Below are positions 8,511-17,933 of a DNA stretch of 64,000 nucleotides, piece by piece. This stretch comes from ZC4RG30 sp046047615 (GTDB taxonomy: Bacteria; Pseudomonadota; Gammaproteobacteria; Steroidobacterales; Steroidobacteraceae): the NCBI GenBank assembly GCA_046047615.1, contig JBJOHO010000067.1, positions 1-64,000 of the forward strand, read 5' to 3'. The translations under genes were made by a program, and so were the position numbers. Below the pieces are notes generated by a model, which had not been told where the DNA came from, searched no databases, and worked only from the letters and a program-made list of their open reading frames with translations. Position 1 is the first letter of the stretch. Each line of letters begins with the position of its first letter.

Positions 8511-8654
8511 GCGGGGGGAATGGCTACCGCACTGCGTGGCCGGCCGGCGCCGCGCAGTGTGAGGACGTTCATCAGTTGAACAGAGCGTGTGCCCTGATGG
8601 CAAGGGCCCGGCACACGCTGCTGACGCGTTAAGACAAATCGCGCGTGCAGCTGT
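8511..8654 (-). promoter_or_regulatory. Spacer between the RfaH-like and EPS-MarR genes with an ops-like heptamer
   Basis: These 144 bases carry no gene. Read on the minus strand, the region contains GCGGTAG about 18 bases before the EPS-MarR start (8523-8529). That heptamer is the core of the ops element at which RfaH is recruited to paused RNA polymerase. The preceding base is T rather than G and the downstream part of the ops consensus is not matched. The position, just after the RfaH-like gene and before the export genes, is suggestive. No convincing sigma70 promoter was seen. Confidence 0.3.
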
Positions 8655-9173
8655 TCAGGCGGCGCGGCCCGGCAACTTGGCGAGATAGCCCTGCGGCATC
8701 TGGATGCGGTTCTGCTGGCCGAGGATGTCGAGCAGCACCAGCGCGCGGTCTTCGCCGCGCGCGGCGTGGAAGATGCCGGTCAGGCCCGCGAACGCGCCCT
8801 CCTCCACCCGCACCAGGTCACCGGGCTGCAGCGCCGCATCGCACTGCAGGCGGTGCAGCCCTTGCTGCTCGCGGCTGCGCAGCGCTGCCAGCAGCTGCGG
8901 TGGCACGGTGGCGTAGTCGGCGCCAAAGCGCACCAGCGTGGCCACGCCGGGCGTGGAGCGGATGGGCGTCATCGACTGCTCGCCCTGGCGGAGCCCGACG
9001 AACAGATAGCGGGGGAACAGCGGTTCGATGACGTCCTGCCAGCGCGCGTGACGGCGCCGCGGGCGCTGCAGGCGCGGCAGGTAGACTTCATAGCCCTGCT
9101 CGGCGAGACGCGTTTCGGCAAGCGCCTCCTGCCGCGGCTTGGCGTGAACCACATACCAGGCGGCGGCGCTCAT
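8655..9173 (-). CDS. RfaH/NusG-family transcription antiterminator
   Basis: This 172-residue NusG-superfamily protein has an N-terminal NGN domain (AWYVVHAKPRQEALAETRL, PLFPRYLFVGL, RSTPGVATLVRFG) and a C-terminal KOW domain (LQPGDLVRVEEGAFAGLTGI). The opening matches RfaH-type paralogues rather than housekeeping NusG. Such proteins bind paused RNA polymerase and carry it through long envelope operons. The start at 9173 overlaps the stop of the transferase gene (ATGA). Placement as second gene of a roughly 10 kb EPS operon suggests it acts on that operon. It is slightly longer than E. coli RfaH (162 residues). Confidence 0.9.
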   Translation of the reverse strand: MSAAAWYVVHAKPRQEALAETRLAEQGYEVYLPRLQRPRRRHARWQDVIEPLFPRYLFVGLRQGEQSMTPIRSTPGVATLVRFGADYATVPPQLLAALRSREQQGLHRLQCDAALQPGDLVRVEEGAFAGLTGIFHAARGEDRALVLLDILGQQNRIQMPQGYLAKLPGRAA

Positions 9174-10273
9174 TGCGGCCCCCCGTTGGCGACCAGCCGC
9201 GGGTTGCGGAGGGTGTCGCTGAGCTGCGGACGGCAGCTGGCCTTCTGGCGTGTCAGCAGGCGCTGCAGCAACAGCCACAGGCCGAACCACAGCACGAAGC
9301 CGCATCCTTGTGTCCACGCCGGCGCGTGATGGTTGAGCAGCAGGCCGATGAGCACGGAGGCCAGCGAAAACCCTGCATAGAGCGCGACGACCTGGGGTGC
9401 CGACCAACCGGCCGCGAGCAGCCGGTGGTGCCAGTGGTTGCGATCTGCTGCGGTGGCGGCCTGGCCGGCCAGCCGGCGGCGCACGGGTGTGTAGAAGATC
9501 TCGAACACGGGCAGCGGCAACAGCCAGACGATGAGTGCCGGCGCGATGCGTTCGTGGCCACCAGCCTCGAGCAGCCACAGCGCGAGGAAGGCCATGGCAA
9601 AGCCGAGGAAATTGCTGCCGGCGTCCCCCATGAACAGACGCAGCCGCCCGTTGAAGCCCAGTGGCAGGTTGCAGGCGAGGAACGCGACCAGGCCGGCCAG
9701 CAGGCACAGCACGGCCGGCAAGGCTGCAACCAGACCCGCCTGCCAGCCGACGATGGCGAGGCCCGCCAGCCCGATCGCCGAACAGCTGCCGGCCAGGCCG
9801 TCCATGCCATCGAGCATGTTGGTGCCGTTGACCAGCGCAACCATCGCGATGAAGGTGAATGGCAGGGCCAACCAGCCCAGCTGCACCAGACCCAGGCCCA
9901 CAAGGTCACCCAGGTTCTGCACTGACCATGGCAGCACCAGCGGCAGCCAGACCACGAACAGCAACTGCTTGAGGAAGCGCATGCGCGCCTGCAGCGGCAT
10001 CAGGTCGTCGAGCAGGCCGGCCGCGACGAACTGCAGGCCCATCATCACGAGCACCACTTCGGGACGTGCCACCTTGCCAGCGCCCACGGCAGACACGGCA
10101 AGGCCCGCCACCATGCCGACGAAGATCGCCAGGCCGCCGACAACCGGCGTGGGATGCGGGTGGCACTTGCGCGCATCCGGCCTGTCCACGAGCCCCAGCG
10201 CCGTCGCGTGTTGGCGCAGCAGCAGCAGGCTGCAGGATGCGACGAGCAGGGCAGTGGCGATGGCGGCAGGCAC
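9170..10273 (-). CDS. Undecaprenyl-phosphate glycosyl-1-phosphate transferase, WecA/MraY family
   Basis: This 367-residue polytopic membrane enzyme is predicted to move a GlcNAc-1-phosphate-type unit from its UDP donor to undecaprenyl phosphate, starting EPS repeat synthesis. Family motifs are present in order: DRPDARKCHPHPTPVVGG, the acidic AAGLLDD, VNGTNMLDGMDGLAG, LFMGDAGSNFLGF and the cytoplasmic DRNHWHHRLL. About eleven hydrophobic segments are seen. The GTG start at 10273 has an AAGGA ribosome site five bases upstream. It is the first gene of the EPS operon. The exact donor sugar cannot be read from the sequence. Confidence 0.93.
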   Translation of the reverse strand: MPAAIATALLVASCSLLLLRQHATALGLVDRPDARKCHPHPTPVVGGLAIFVGMVAGLAVSAVGAGKVARPEVVLVMMGLQFVAAGLLDDLMPLQARMRFLKQLLFVVWLPLVLPWSVQNLGDLVGLGLVQLGWLALPFTFIAMVALVNGTNMLDGMDGLAGSCSAIGLAGLAIVGWQAGLVAALPAVLCLLAGLVAFLACNLPLGFNGRLRLFMGDAGSNFLGFAMAFLALWLLEAGGHERIAPALIVWLLPLPVFEIFYTPVRRRLAGQAATAADRNHWHHRLLAAGWSAPQVVALYAGFSLASVLIGLLLNHHAPAWTQGCGFVLWFGLWLLLQRLLTRQKASCRPQLSDTLRNPRLVANGGPQ

Positions 10274-10445
10274 GCGGGTCCTTGGTGACGTCGTTCAGGT
10301 CGTGAACGGTTGTAGGAATTGCAACCGACATTCGCAACCCCGTCCTTAGGGTGGCTGCGCCTAGCGGGTACTACTGAGTCACAGCGACGACAGTCGCATG
10401 GGTGTGTGACTGCGGAATTATGTCTGGCAGAACAGGACGAATGCT

Positions 10446-10462
10446 GACAACCGCCGTGCCAA
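10446..10462 (-). promoter_or_regulatory. Candidate sigma54 (-24/-12) promoter for the EPS operon
   Basis: On the minus strand the sequence TTGGCACGGCGGTTGTC matches the RpoN consensus YTGGCACGRNNNTTGCW closely. The -24 half TTGGCACG is perfect. The -12 half is TTGT instead of TTGC, with the correct spacing of ten bases after GG. It lies about 175 bases upstream of the GTG start of the WecA-like gene and reads toward it. RpoN control of EPS loci is known in other proteobacteria. No enhancer-binding regulator is encoded in this window. Confidence 0.45.
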
Positions 10463-10611
10463 CCCCGCCTTTTGCCTGCTTCGGTCAAATGGGCAGTGGA
10501 TTATGCAAGGACCTTGGGCCCGTCTTGTCCGCTATGGAGCGGATTTGCCGACGGCAACAATCTGATCCACTGCGGAGTCCAGATTGGAGTGTCCACATGA
10601 CATAAAGCAAA

Positions 10612-10631
10612 AAGCCGCCTTGCGGCGGCTT
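10612..10631 (-). terminator. Rho-independent terminator after the protease/partner operon
   Basis: An 8-bp perfect stem (AAGCCGCC at 10612-10619, GGCGGCTT at 10624-10631) encloses a 4-base loop. On the minus strand it is followed by TTTGCTTTATG, giving a T-rich tract. It stands about 27 bases after the stop of the gene ending at 10658 and separates that operon from the EPS promoter region. Confidence 0.85.
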
Positions 10632-10657
10632 CCTGTTTCACATAACTGCGGCGGCTT

Positions 10658-11365
10658 TCAGGCGCCACTGCCGAAATAGGCCTCGTACTCGCGTTTGAGC
10701 GCCTGCACTTTTTCGTCCTTCACCACTTCGGTGAGGAACTGCTGCGCCGTGCCCTTGGCCCAGTCGAGACCTTCCTGGCCCAGGCCACCGGTGGCGTCGG
10801 TGGCATCGACAGTCCAGATGTTCTGTGCGCGGGTGAAGCTGCGCTCGAAGCTGTAGCGCGTGATCTCCTTGCCGTTCACGCGGATCTCGTAGGTGAGCAC
10901 CAGGCTGTTGTTGGTGACCACCGGCAGCAGGCCCAGCGTGCTGCCGGCCACGATGGCCGAGAACAGGCCCGTGGCCATGCCACCGGCCGTCGGCTGCAGG
11001 CTGTGCGTGACGCGCAGCTGGATGGGGCTGCCCGCCATGTCCTTGTCGGTGCGCGCGAACAGCGGGTTGGTCTTGATGACGTCGAACAGCGGGCCGCTGA
11101 CCACCGAGGCATAGAACTGCATGGGCGGCAGCGCGTCCGGACCGGGGGCCGCCATCTCGGCAACGCTCATCGGCGCGGGCGGCGGCGGATCCAGGTTCAC
11201 CGGGCTGTCCATCATGGGTGGCAGGGTGGCGGCTTCTTCGACGGCGGCGGCCGCGGCATCGGCACCGGCGCCCTGCGGCGCGGGCACGGCCTTGACCAGC
11301 TGCGCCTGGGCCAGCGGGGCTGCGGCGAAGGTGGCCAGCAGCAGGGAACGGGACAGGATGTTCAT
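10658..11365 (-). CDS. Exported protein of unknown function, partner of the trypsin-like protease
   Basis: This protein of about 235 residues has an N-terminal signal peptide (LSRSLLLATFAAAPLAQAQ). An Ala/Pro-rich linker to about residue 70 and a folded C-terminal domain follow. The domain contains a beta-rich stretch (LVLTYEIRVNGKEITRYSFE) that resembles LRYRVFDPAGKLLREG in the N-terminal half of the protease encoded just upstream, so the two may share a fold. ATG at 11365 is preferred because GAGGA lies about eight bases upstream. An ATG at 11380 overlapping the protease stop (ATGA) is also possible. I do not recognise the family. Confidence 0.75.
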   Translation of the reverse strand: MNILSRSLLLATFAAAPLAQAQLVKAVPAPQGAGADAAAAAVEEAATLPPMMDSPVNLDPPPPAPMSVAEMAAPGPDALPPMQFYASVVSGPLFDVIKTNPLFARTDKDMAGSPIQLRVTHSLQPTAGGMATGLFSAIVAGSTLGLLPVVTNNSLVLTYEIRVNGKEITRYSFERSFTRAQNIWTVDATDATGGLGQEGLDWAKGTAQQFLTEVVKDEKVQALKREYEAYFGSGA

Positions 11366-11376
11366 CGGGGTGTTCC

Positions 11377-12591
11377 TCACTGGTAGCAGCTGAGCTGGAC
11401 GACCGCGGCCAGCGCGGCGTCGTTGGCGCCCTGCATGGTGCCGTTGTTGCGCATGGGCACTTCGGTGAAGGCCACGTTCTCGCGCCGCAGGAAGCTGGCG
11501 ACGTGCTTGGCGTCGAGCGCGAAGTTGACGTTCTGCGGCAGGGCGCCGGTGCGCACCAGCGCCGCGAGGTTGAGCGTGCCCACGGTGACGCCGAGCAGCT
11601 CACCGCCATCCGACACCACGGGGCCGCCGGAGGACCCGGGCTGCACCGGTGCGGAGAAGGTGAACAGGCCCATCGAGCCCTTCATGCCGCCACGGGCGCT
11701 GAGGTTGCCGCGCGTGACGTTGGGGTTGTTGGCGAGCAGGCCGGAGAGCGGGAAGCCGACGTTGGTCACCGACTCGCCGAGGATGAAGGTCTGCCCGGCG
11801 CGCAGCGGCAGCGCCACGGTGGTGGGCCGGCCGGTGTCCATGACGGCGACGTCGAGCAGGTCGCTGGCGGCGCGCTGCGTGGCGGTGAAGGTGGTCTCGC
11901 CCTGCTTGGCCTCGATGACCAGGCAGTCGCGCAGCACGTGCGCGGCGGTGAGCAGCTGGCCCTCGGCGTTGATGTAGAAGCCGGTGCCGGTGCTCACCGG
12001 GCGGTCGCGCCGCGCGATGCTGGCGGGCGAGACCGTGGCGAGCTGGCCGGTGGCCGGGAACTTGGCGGCCGAGGGCTTGAGCTCGCGCAGCAGGTCGATC
12101 ATGACCATCTGCATGGCCTTGCCGGTGACGGTGCGGAAGCCGCCCAGCGTGCCGCCGGCATTGACATTGGCGGTCTGCGTGTTGCTGCCTTCGCGCAGCA
12201 GCTTGCCGGCCGGATCGAACACGCGGTAGCGCAGCTCAAGGCGCAGGTTGCCGGACGAGAAGCCCCAGACCGGGTGGGTGGCCAGCAACAGGCCATACTG
12301 CCCCTCGGCTCCCGGCACGGCGCTGGTGACCTGCGGGAACAGCCGCTTGGCGCCCTCGGTGCGCGCCTCGTCCAGCACCTTGCCGGGCTCGGCCCACATG
12401 TTGTAGGCGGAAATGTAGGTGCGCGACTTGAGTTCCGCGGGCGGCACGTAGATGGCCACCACGGTGTCGTTGGGCAGCATCACGTCCTTGGGCAGGGTGA
12501 CGCCGCGCGGCAGCAGCGGCGGCTGGTTGCTGGCGGCCAGGGCGGCGGGCGCCACGGCCAGGGGAAGCGCGAACAGGGCCAGGCAGGCCAT
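11377..12591 (-). CDS. Periplasmic trypsin-like serine protease with N-terminal accessory domain
   Basis: This protein has 404 residues from the ATG used here. After the signal peptide comes an unassigned beta domain (about 40-175), then a trypsin-like domain with the triad His218 (LLTAAHVL), Asp247 (DLLDVAVM) and Ser321 (QPGSSGGPVV). This resembles the HtrA/DegP protease fold, but no PDZ domain follows. The start is uncertain. ATG at 12591 gives a signal peptide with no positive charge and no nearby ribosome site. An in-frame CTG at 12615 has GGAG seven bases upstream and adds NTRAPAV, giving a normal charged n-region. The unknown exported partner follows immediately. Confidence 0.85.
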   Translation of the reverse strand: MACLALFALPLAVAPAALAASNQPPLLPRGVTLPKDVMLPNDTVVAIYVPPAELKSRTYISAYNMWAEPGKVLDEARTEGAKRLFPQVTSAVPGAEGQYGLLLATHPVWGFSSGNLRLELRYRVFDPAGKLLREGSNTQTANVNAGGTLGGFRTVTGKAMQMVMIDLLRELKPSAAKFPATGQLATVSPASIARRDRPVSTGTGFYINAEGQLLTAAHVLRDCLVIEAKQGETTFTATQRAASDLLDVAVMDTGRPTTVALPLRAGQTFILGESVTNVGFPLSGLLANNPNVTRGNLSARGGMKGSMGLFTFSAPVQPGSSGGPVVSDGGELLGVTVGTLNLAALVRTGALPQNVNFALDAKHVASFLRRENVAFTEVPMRNNGTMQGANDAALAAVVQLSCYQ

Positions 12592-12655
12592 GACGGCGGG
12601 GGCACGGGTGTTCAGGGGAGTTCTCCGTAAGGAAGAGCCGATAGTGTAGGAGATG

Positions 12656-12672
12656 CTGCCGCAGCGCGGCAG
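12656..12672 (-). terminator. Hairpin between the DHp mini-gene and the protease gene
   Basis: A perfect 7-bp stem (CTGCCGC / GCGGCAG) with a three-base loop lies ten bases after the stop of the mini-gene. There is no T-tract on the minus strand, so at best it is a weak terminator, a pause site or an mRNA-stabilising hairpin. Confidence 0.3.
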
Positions 12673-12681
12673 GGAAAGCAG

Positions 12682-12897
12682 TCAGCCCACCGCCGCGCGG
12701 GCCCGCGCCTGCAGTTCACGCACCACGAGGGCGGCCTGCTGCACGCTGCCAAGCGCGGCCGAGACGCACTGGCGGGTTTCCTCTTCGTCAGCCGGGCCGG
12801 GCATGTCGAGCAGCTCGAGGTTGCCGTGGATGACCTGCAGCAGCGAGTTCAGGTCGTGCAGCAGCTGGCGGGGGGTCTTGCCGTCCATGTCAGCCAT
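12682..12897 (-). CDS. Stand-alone histidine-kinase DHp (HisKA-like) mini-protein
   Basis: This 71-residue protein consists almost only of a predicted two-helix hairpin. Helix one carries RQLLHDLNSLLQVIHGNLEL, which matches the phospho-acceptor H-box of HDxNN-type histidine kinases; His14 is the candidate phospho-acceptor. Helix two is SAALGSVQQAALVVRELQAR. There is no ATPase, receiver or sensor domain. It overlaps the end of the response-regulator gene by eight bases, so it is part of that operon. An alternative ATG at 12888 would give 68 residues. It may act as a phosphotransfer protein or a dimerisation decoy; both are inference. Confidence 0.65.
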   Translation of the reverse strand: MADMDGKTPRQLLHDLNSLLQVIHGNLELLDMPGPADEEETRQCVSAALGSVQQAALVVRELQARARAAVG

Positions 12898-13843
12898 GGG
12901 CGGGGGCCAGGCCGTTGGCGACCTGCTCGAGGAAGGATTCCATCTTGGCGCGGCCAACATCGGTCATGCGCACGTAGAGGCGGCGCGCGTCTGACGGGTC
13001 CGGGTCCTTGGCGATGAGGCCGAGCTCGGTGAGCTCGTCGATGCGCCGCAGCGCGGTGGTGACCGGGCAGTTGGCGGCGAGGCACAGGCCGCTGACGGAG
13101 ATCTTGCGGCCGGCCAGCTCGATGGACATGAGCTCGGTGAGGATGTCCCACGACGACTCGGGCAGCGAGGACCCGCGGAACACTTCGCGGCGCGTCTCCT
13201 GCAACTGCCAGATGAACTTGAGGGTGGCGGCCTTGCTGGTGAACACGCGGTTGCCGGCGGGGGTGAGGCCACCCACGGCATTGGGGCCGGTGCGCTCGGC
13301 GGCGGCCGGCGGCGGCGCGGGCTCTGGCTGGCGCTCGAGGCCGCGCATCTGCCCCACCAGGGCACCGGCGACATCGGCCACTTCTTTCAGGCGGTTCAGG
13401 TACTCGTTGCGCTCGACGCGTGGCCCGAGGATGCGGCCGGCTTCGGCGCGCAGCGTGGCCCGCGACACGGCCCGCGTGAGCTCCATGGCCGACACCGGCT
13501 TCTGCAGGTATTCGGAGGCATCGAGGCGCAGCGAGTCGACGGCGGATTCGAAGGAGGCGTTGCCGGTGATGACGATCAGCTGCAGCCAGGGGCGGTCGGA
13601 GAACTCCTGCCGCACACGGCGCATGAGCTCAAGGCCGCTGCAGCCGGGCATGTGCAGGTCGGTGACGATGACGTCGTAGTCACGCGTCTGCTGCAGCAGC
13701 TCGAACACGGCCACCGGCTCGACCACCTCGGTGACCTGGTAACCGGCCCTGCCGAGGATGCGGCTGTAGACCTGCAGGACGCCGCGGTCGTCATCGACGA
13801 CCAGCACCTTGCCCTGCGATTGCCCCTGCTCGCCGTCCGTCAT
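12890..13843 (-). CDS. Response regulator: receiver domain plus MarR-like winged-helix output
   Basis: This 317-residue protein has an N-terminal receiver domain (KVLVVDDD; phospho-acceptor Asp62 in VIVTDLHMPG; Lys115 in YLQKPVS). A linker with a Pro/Ala-rich patch (about 175-190) leads to a C-terminal winged-helix region with MarR-type features, including SSWDILTELMSIELAGRKIS, LRRIDELTELGLIAKDPDP and RRLYVRMTDVGRAKM. Receiver-MarR fusions are unusual. ATG at 13843 has GAGGGAG about eight bases upstream. The gene follows the hybrid kinase gene after about 90 bases and overlaps the mini-DHp gene, so a phosphorelay kinase-regulator-mini-protein is likely. Confidence 0.88.
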   Translation of the reverse strand: MTDGEQGQSQGKVLVVDDDRGVLQVYSRILGRAGYQVTEVVEPVAVFELLQQTRDYDVIVTDLHMPGCSGLELMRRVRQEFSDRPWLQLIVITGNASFESAVDSLRLDASEYLQKPVSAMELTRAVSRATLRAEAGRILGPRVERNEYLNRLKEVADVAGALVGQMRGLERQPEPAPPPAAAERTGPNAVGGLTPAGNRVFTSKAATLKFIWQLQETRREVFRGSSLPESSWDILTELMSIELAGRKISVSGLCLAANCPVTTALRRIDELTELGLIAKDPDPSDARRLYVRMTDVGRAKMESFLEQVANGLAPAHG

Positions 13844-13935
13844 GCCATCGCTCCCTCGAAATGGCGCCGCCAAGGATTATTGTAAGGCGGGTGCATCCAT
13901 TATGGACCAAAGACGGAGCGTTTCCGTGATCCTGT

Positions 13936-16094
<2,159 letters not shown>

Positions 16095-16098
<4 letters not shown>

Positions 16099-16889
16099 GC
16101 ATGCTCCGTGGCAAGCCAGGGACGGGCCCAGGCCAATCCGCCGAGGGTGGTGGTGGCGGGCAGGTATTCGCAGCCGATGATTCCCGTATAGCCCAGCCGG
16201 TCGATGTGTGACAGGAGAAAGCCCCAGGCCACCTCGCCCGTGCCCGGCTCGTGGCGGCCCGGGTTGTCGGCGATCTGGATGTGGCCGATGTGCGGCAGCA
16301 GCCGGGCGATGCTGCGCGCCAGGTCACCCTCCATGATCTGCATGTGGTAGCAGTCGTACTGCAGGCGGATGTTGGGCTCGGCGGCGGCCTCGAGGCAGCG
16401 CAGCGCCTGCGCGGTGCCGGAGAGCAGGTAGCCGGGCACGTCGACCCGGGTGTTGATGGGCTCGATCATCACCGTGGCCCCCAGCGGCGCGAGGCGGCGC
16501 GCGGCGCGCGCGATGCGCTCGATGAACAGCTGCTCGCAGGCCGCGGGATCGGCGCCGGCCGGCGGCAGCCCGGCCATGACATGCAGCCTGCGGCACCCGG
16601 TGGCCTCGAGGTAGTGCAGCGCGAGGTCGAGGCTGGCGTCGAACGCCGCCTCACGGCCGGGCAGGCAGGCCAGACCGCGTTCGCCCGCCGCGGCATCGCC
16701 GGGCGGAGCGTTGAACAACGCCAGCTGCAGGCCGTGGTCGCGCAGCCGGGCGGCCACCTCGGCCGCGGGCACGGCATAGGGAAACTGGCACTCGACATGG
16801 CGGAAGCCGGCCGCGGCGGCAGCCCCGAAGCGGTCGAGGAAGGGCAGCTCGGTGAAGAGCGTGGACAGGTTCGCGGCGAGCCGGATCAT
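16095..16889 (-). CDS. hyi: Hydroxypyruvate isomerase family TIM-barrel protein
   Basis: This 264-residue xylose-isomerase-like TIM barrel resembles Hyi, which interconverts hydroxypyruvate and tartronate semialdehyde. It opens with RLAANLSTLFTELPFLDRF as in Hyi. Metal and substrate residues are seen in VMIEPINTR (Glu), LQYDCYHMQIMEGD (Asp/His), GHIQIADNPGRHEPGTGE and GCEYLP (Glu). ATG at 16889 is chosen because the family starts there. It is oddly followed in operon by a hybrid kinase. Other Hyi-like epimerases (2-oxo-tetronate isomerase) are possible, since there is no glyoxylate carboligase or reductase beside it. Confidence 0.88.
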
Positions 16890-17008
16890 GCCGCCAACGA
16901 TACCGGCCCGCGACCGCCGGCGCAGCGTCGCGGCGCACAGCCCAGGACCCAGCCGGAGTGCTAGGCTTCCGCCATTGCACAAAACGTCCCGTTTCCGGGG
17001 GAGGACTG

Positions 17009-17923
17009 ATGGCCATCATCGTGACCGGCGCGTCTGGCGGCTTTGGCCGCGCGGCGGCGGCGCAACTGCTCGAACGCGTGCCGGCGGCCGAGCTCATCTT
17101 CACCACGCGCAAGCCGGACAGCCTGGCGGACTTCGCCGCCCGCGGCGCGCAGGTGCGGCGCGCGGACTTCGACGACCCGGGCAGCCTGCCGGCGGCCTTC
17201 GCCGGTGGCACGCGCATGCTGCTGATCAGCACCGCGCGGGTGGGCACGCGCGTGGGCCAGCACGAGAACGCGGTGCGCGCCGCCGTCGATGCCGGCGTGA
17301 AGCACATCACCTACACCTCGGTGCTGGGGGCGGCGGAGCCGGCCAACCCGGCGCTGGTGAAACTCGACCACCGCGCCACGGAAGAGATCATCGAGCGCAG
17401 TGGCGCCGCCTGGACCTTCCTGCGCGACAGCCAGTATGCCGAAGCGATCGCGCAGGCCGTGATCCCCCCTGCCCTCATGTCCGGCGTGCTGCCGGACAAC
17501 GCGCAGGACGGGCCGATCGCCTTCGTGTCGCGCGAGGATTGCATTGCCTCGGCAGTGGGCGTGCTGACGCAGCCGGGCCGCCACGAGCGCGTGGCCTACG
17601 ACATCACCGGCCCGGAACTCTCGAGCTTCCCGCTGGCGGTGAAGCTGGCCGAGGAACTCAGCGGCAGGCACATCGACTACCAGCGCGTGGACGACGCGGC
17701 GATGTTCGCCTACTTCGACTCGCTGGGCGTGCCGCGGCACGCCTCGGACGACCCGACCGGCGCGATCATCCCGTGGTCCAGCGACGACATGGTGACCTTC
17801 GGGCAATCGATCCGCGAAGGCTTCTTCAACGTGCTCACCGACCATGTCGAACGCATCACGGGGCGCAGGCCGCGCACGCTGCGCTCGGTGATGGAACAGT
17901 GGATGCACACCTGGCCGAAGTGA
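17009..17923 (+). CDS. NmrA-family NAD(P)H-dependent oxidoreductase (QorB-like)
   Basis: This 304-residue atypical SDR has an N-terminal nucleotide motif IIVTGASGGFGRAAA. It shows the NmrA/HSCARG/QOR2-like pattern: VKHITYTSVLGAAEP, AAWTFLRDSQYAEAI and a substrate region ending MEQWMHTWPK. Relatives are NADPH:quinone reductases or NADPH sensors and lack a classical YxxxK. ATG at 17009 has GGGGGAGGACTG directly upstream. It stands ten bases before the first quinohemoprotein dehydrogenase gene and is probably co-transcribed. Substrate unknown. Confidence 0.85.
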   Translation: MAIIVTGASGGFGRAAAAQLLERVPAAELIFTTRKPDSLADFAARGAQVRRADFDDPGSLPAAFAGGTRMLLISTARVGTRVGQHENAVRAAVDAGVKHITYTSVLGAAEPANPALVKLDHRATEEIIERSGAAWTFLRDSQYAEAIAQAVIPPALMSGVLPDNAQDGPIAFVSREDCIASAVGVLTQPGRHERVAYDITGPELSSFPLAVKLAEELSGRHIDYQRVDDAAMFAYFDSLGVPRHASDDPTGAIIPWSSDDMVTFGQSIREGFFNVLTDHVERITGRRPRTLRSVMEQWMHTWPK

Positions 17924-17933
17924 GGACACAGCC

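Larger units (their letters stand above)
10274..10657. other. Intergenic region upstream of the EPS operon
   Basis: This 384-base gap between the first EPS gene and the end of the protease/partner operon (both minus strand) holds a terminator on the distal side and a sigma54-like element, described separately. About 170 bases of leader lie between that element and the GTG start. Base composition is less GC-rich than the surrounding genes, as expected for a regulatory region. A short open frame on the plus strand (10402-10605) has no ribosome site or recognisable protein and is not called. Confidence 0.7.

Noticed and set aside
10402..10605. Short open frame in the EPS upstream region
   Set aside because: No ribosome site, no recognisable motif, and it lies over a regulatory region with a sigma54-like element.
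13879..13884. TACAAT on the minus strand as a -10 box for the response regulator gene
   Set aside because: There is no acceptable -35 at 16-18 bases, and the gene probably is transcribed at least partly from the kinase promoter.
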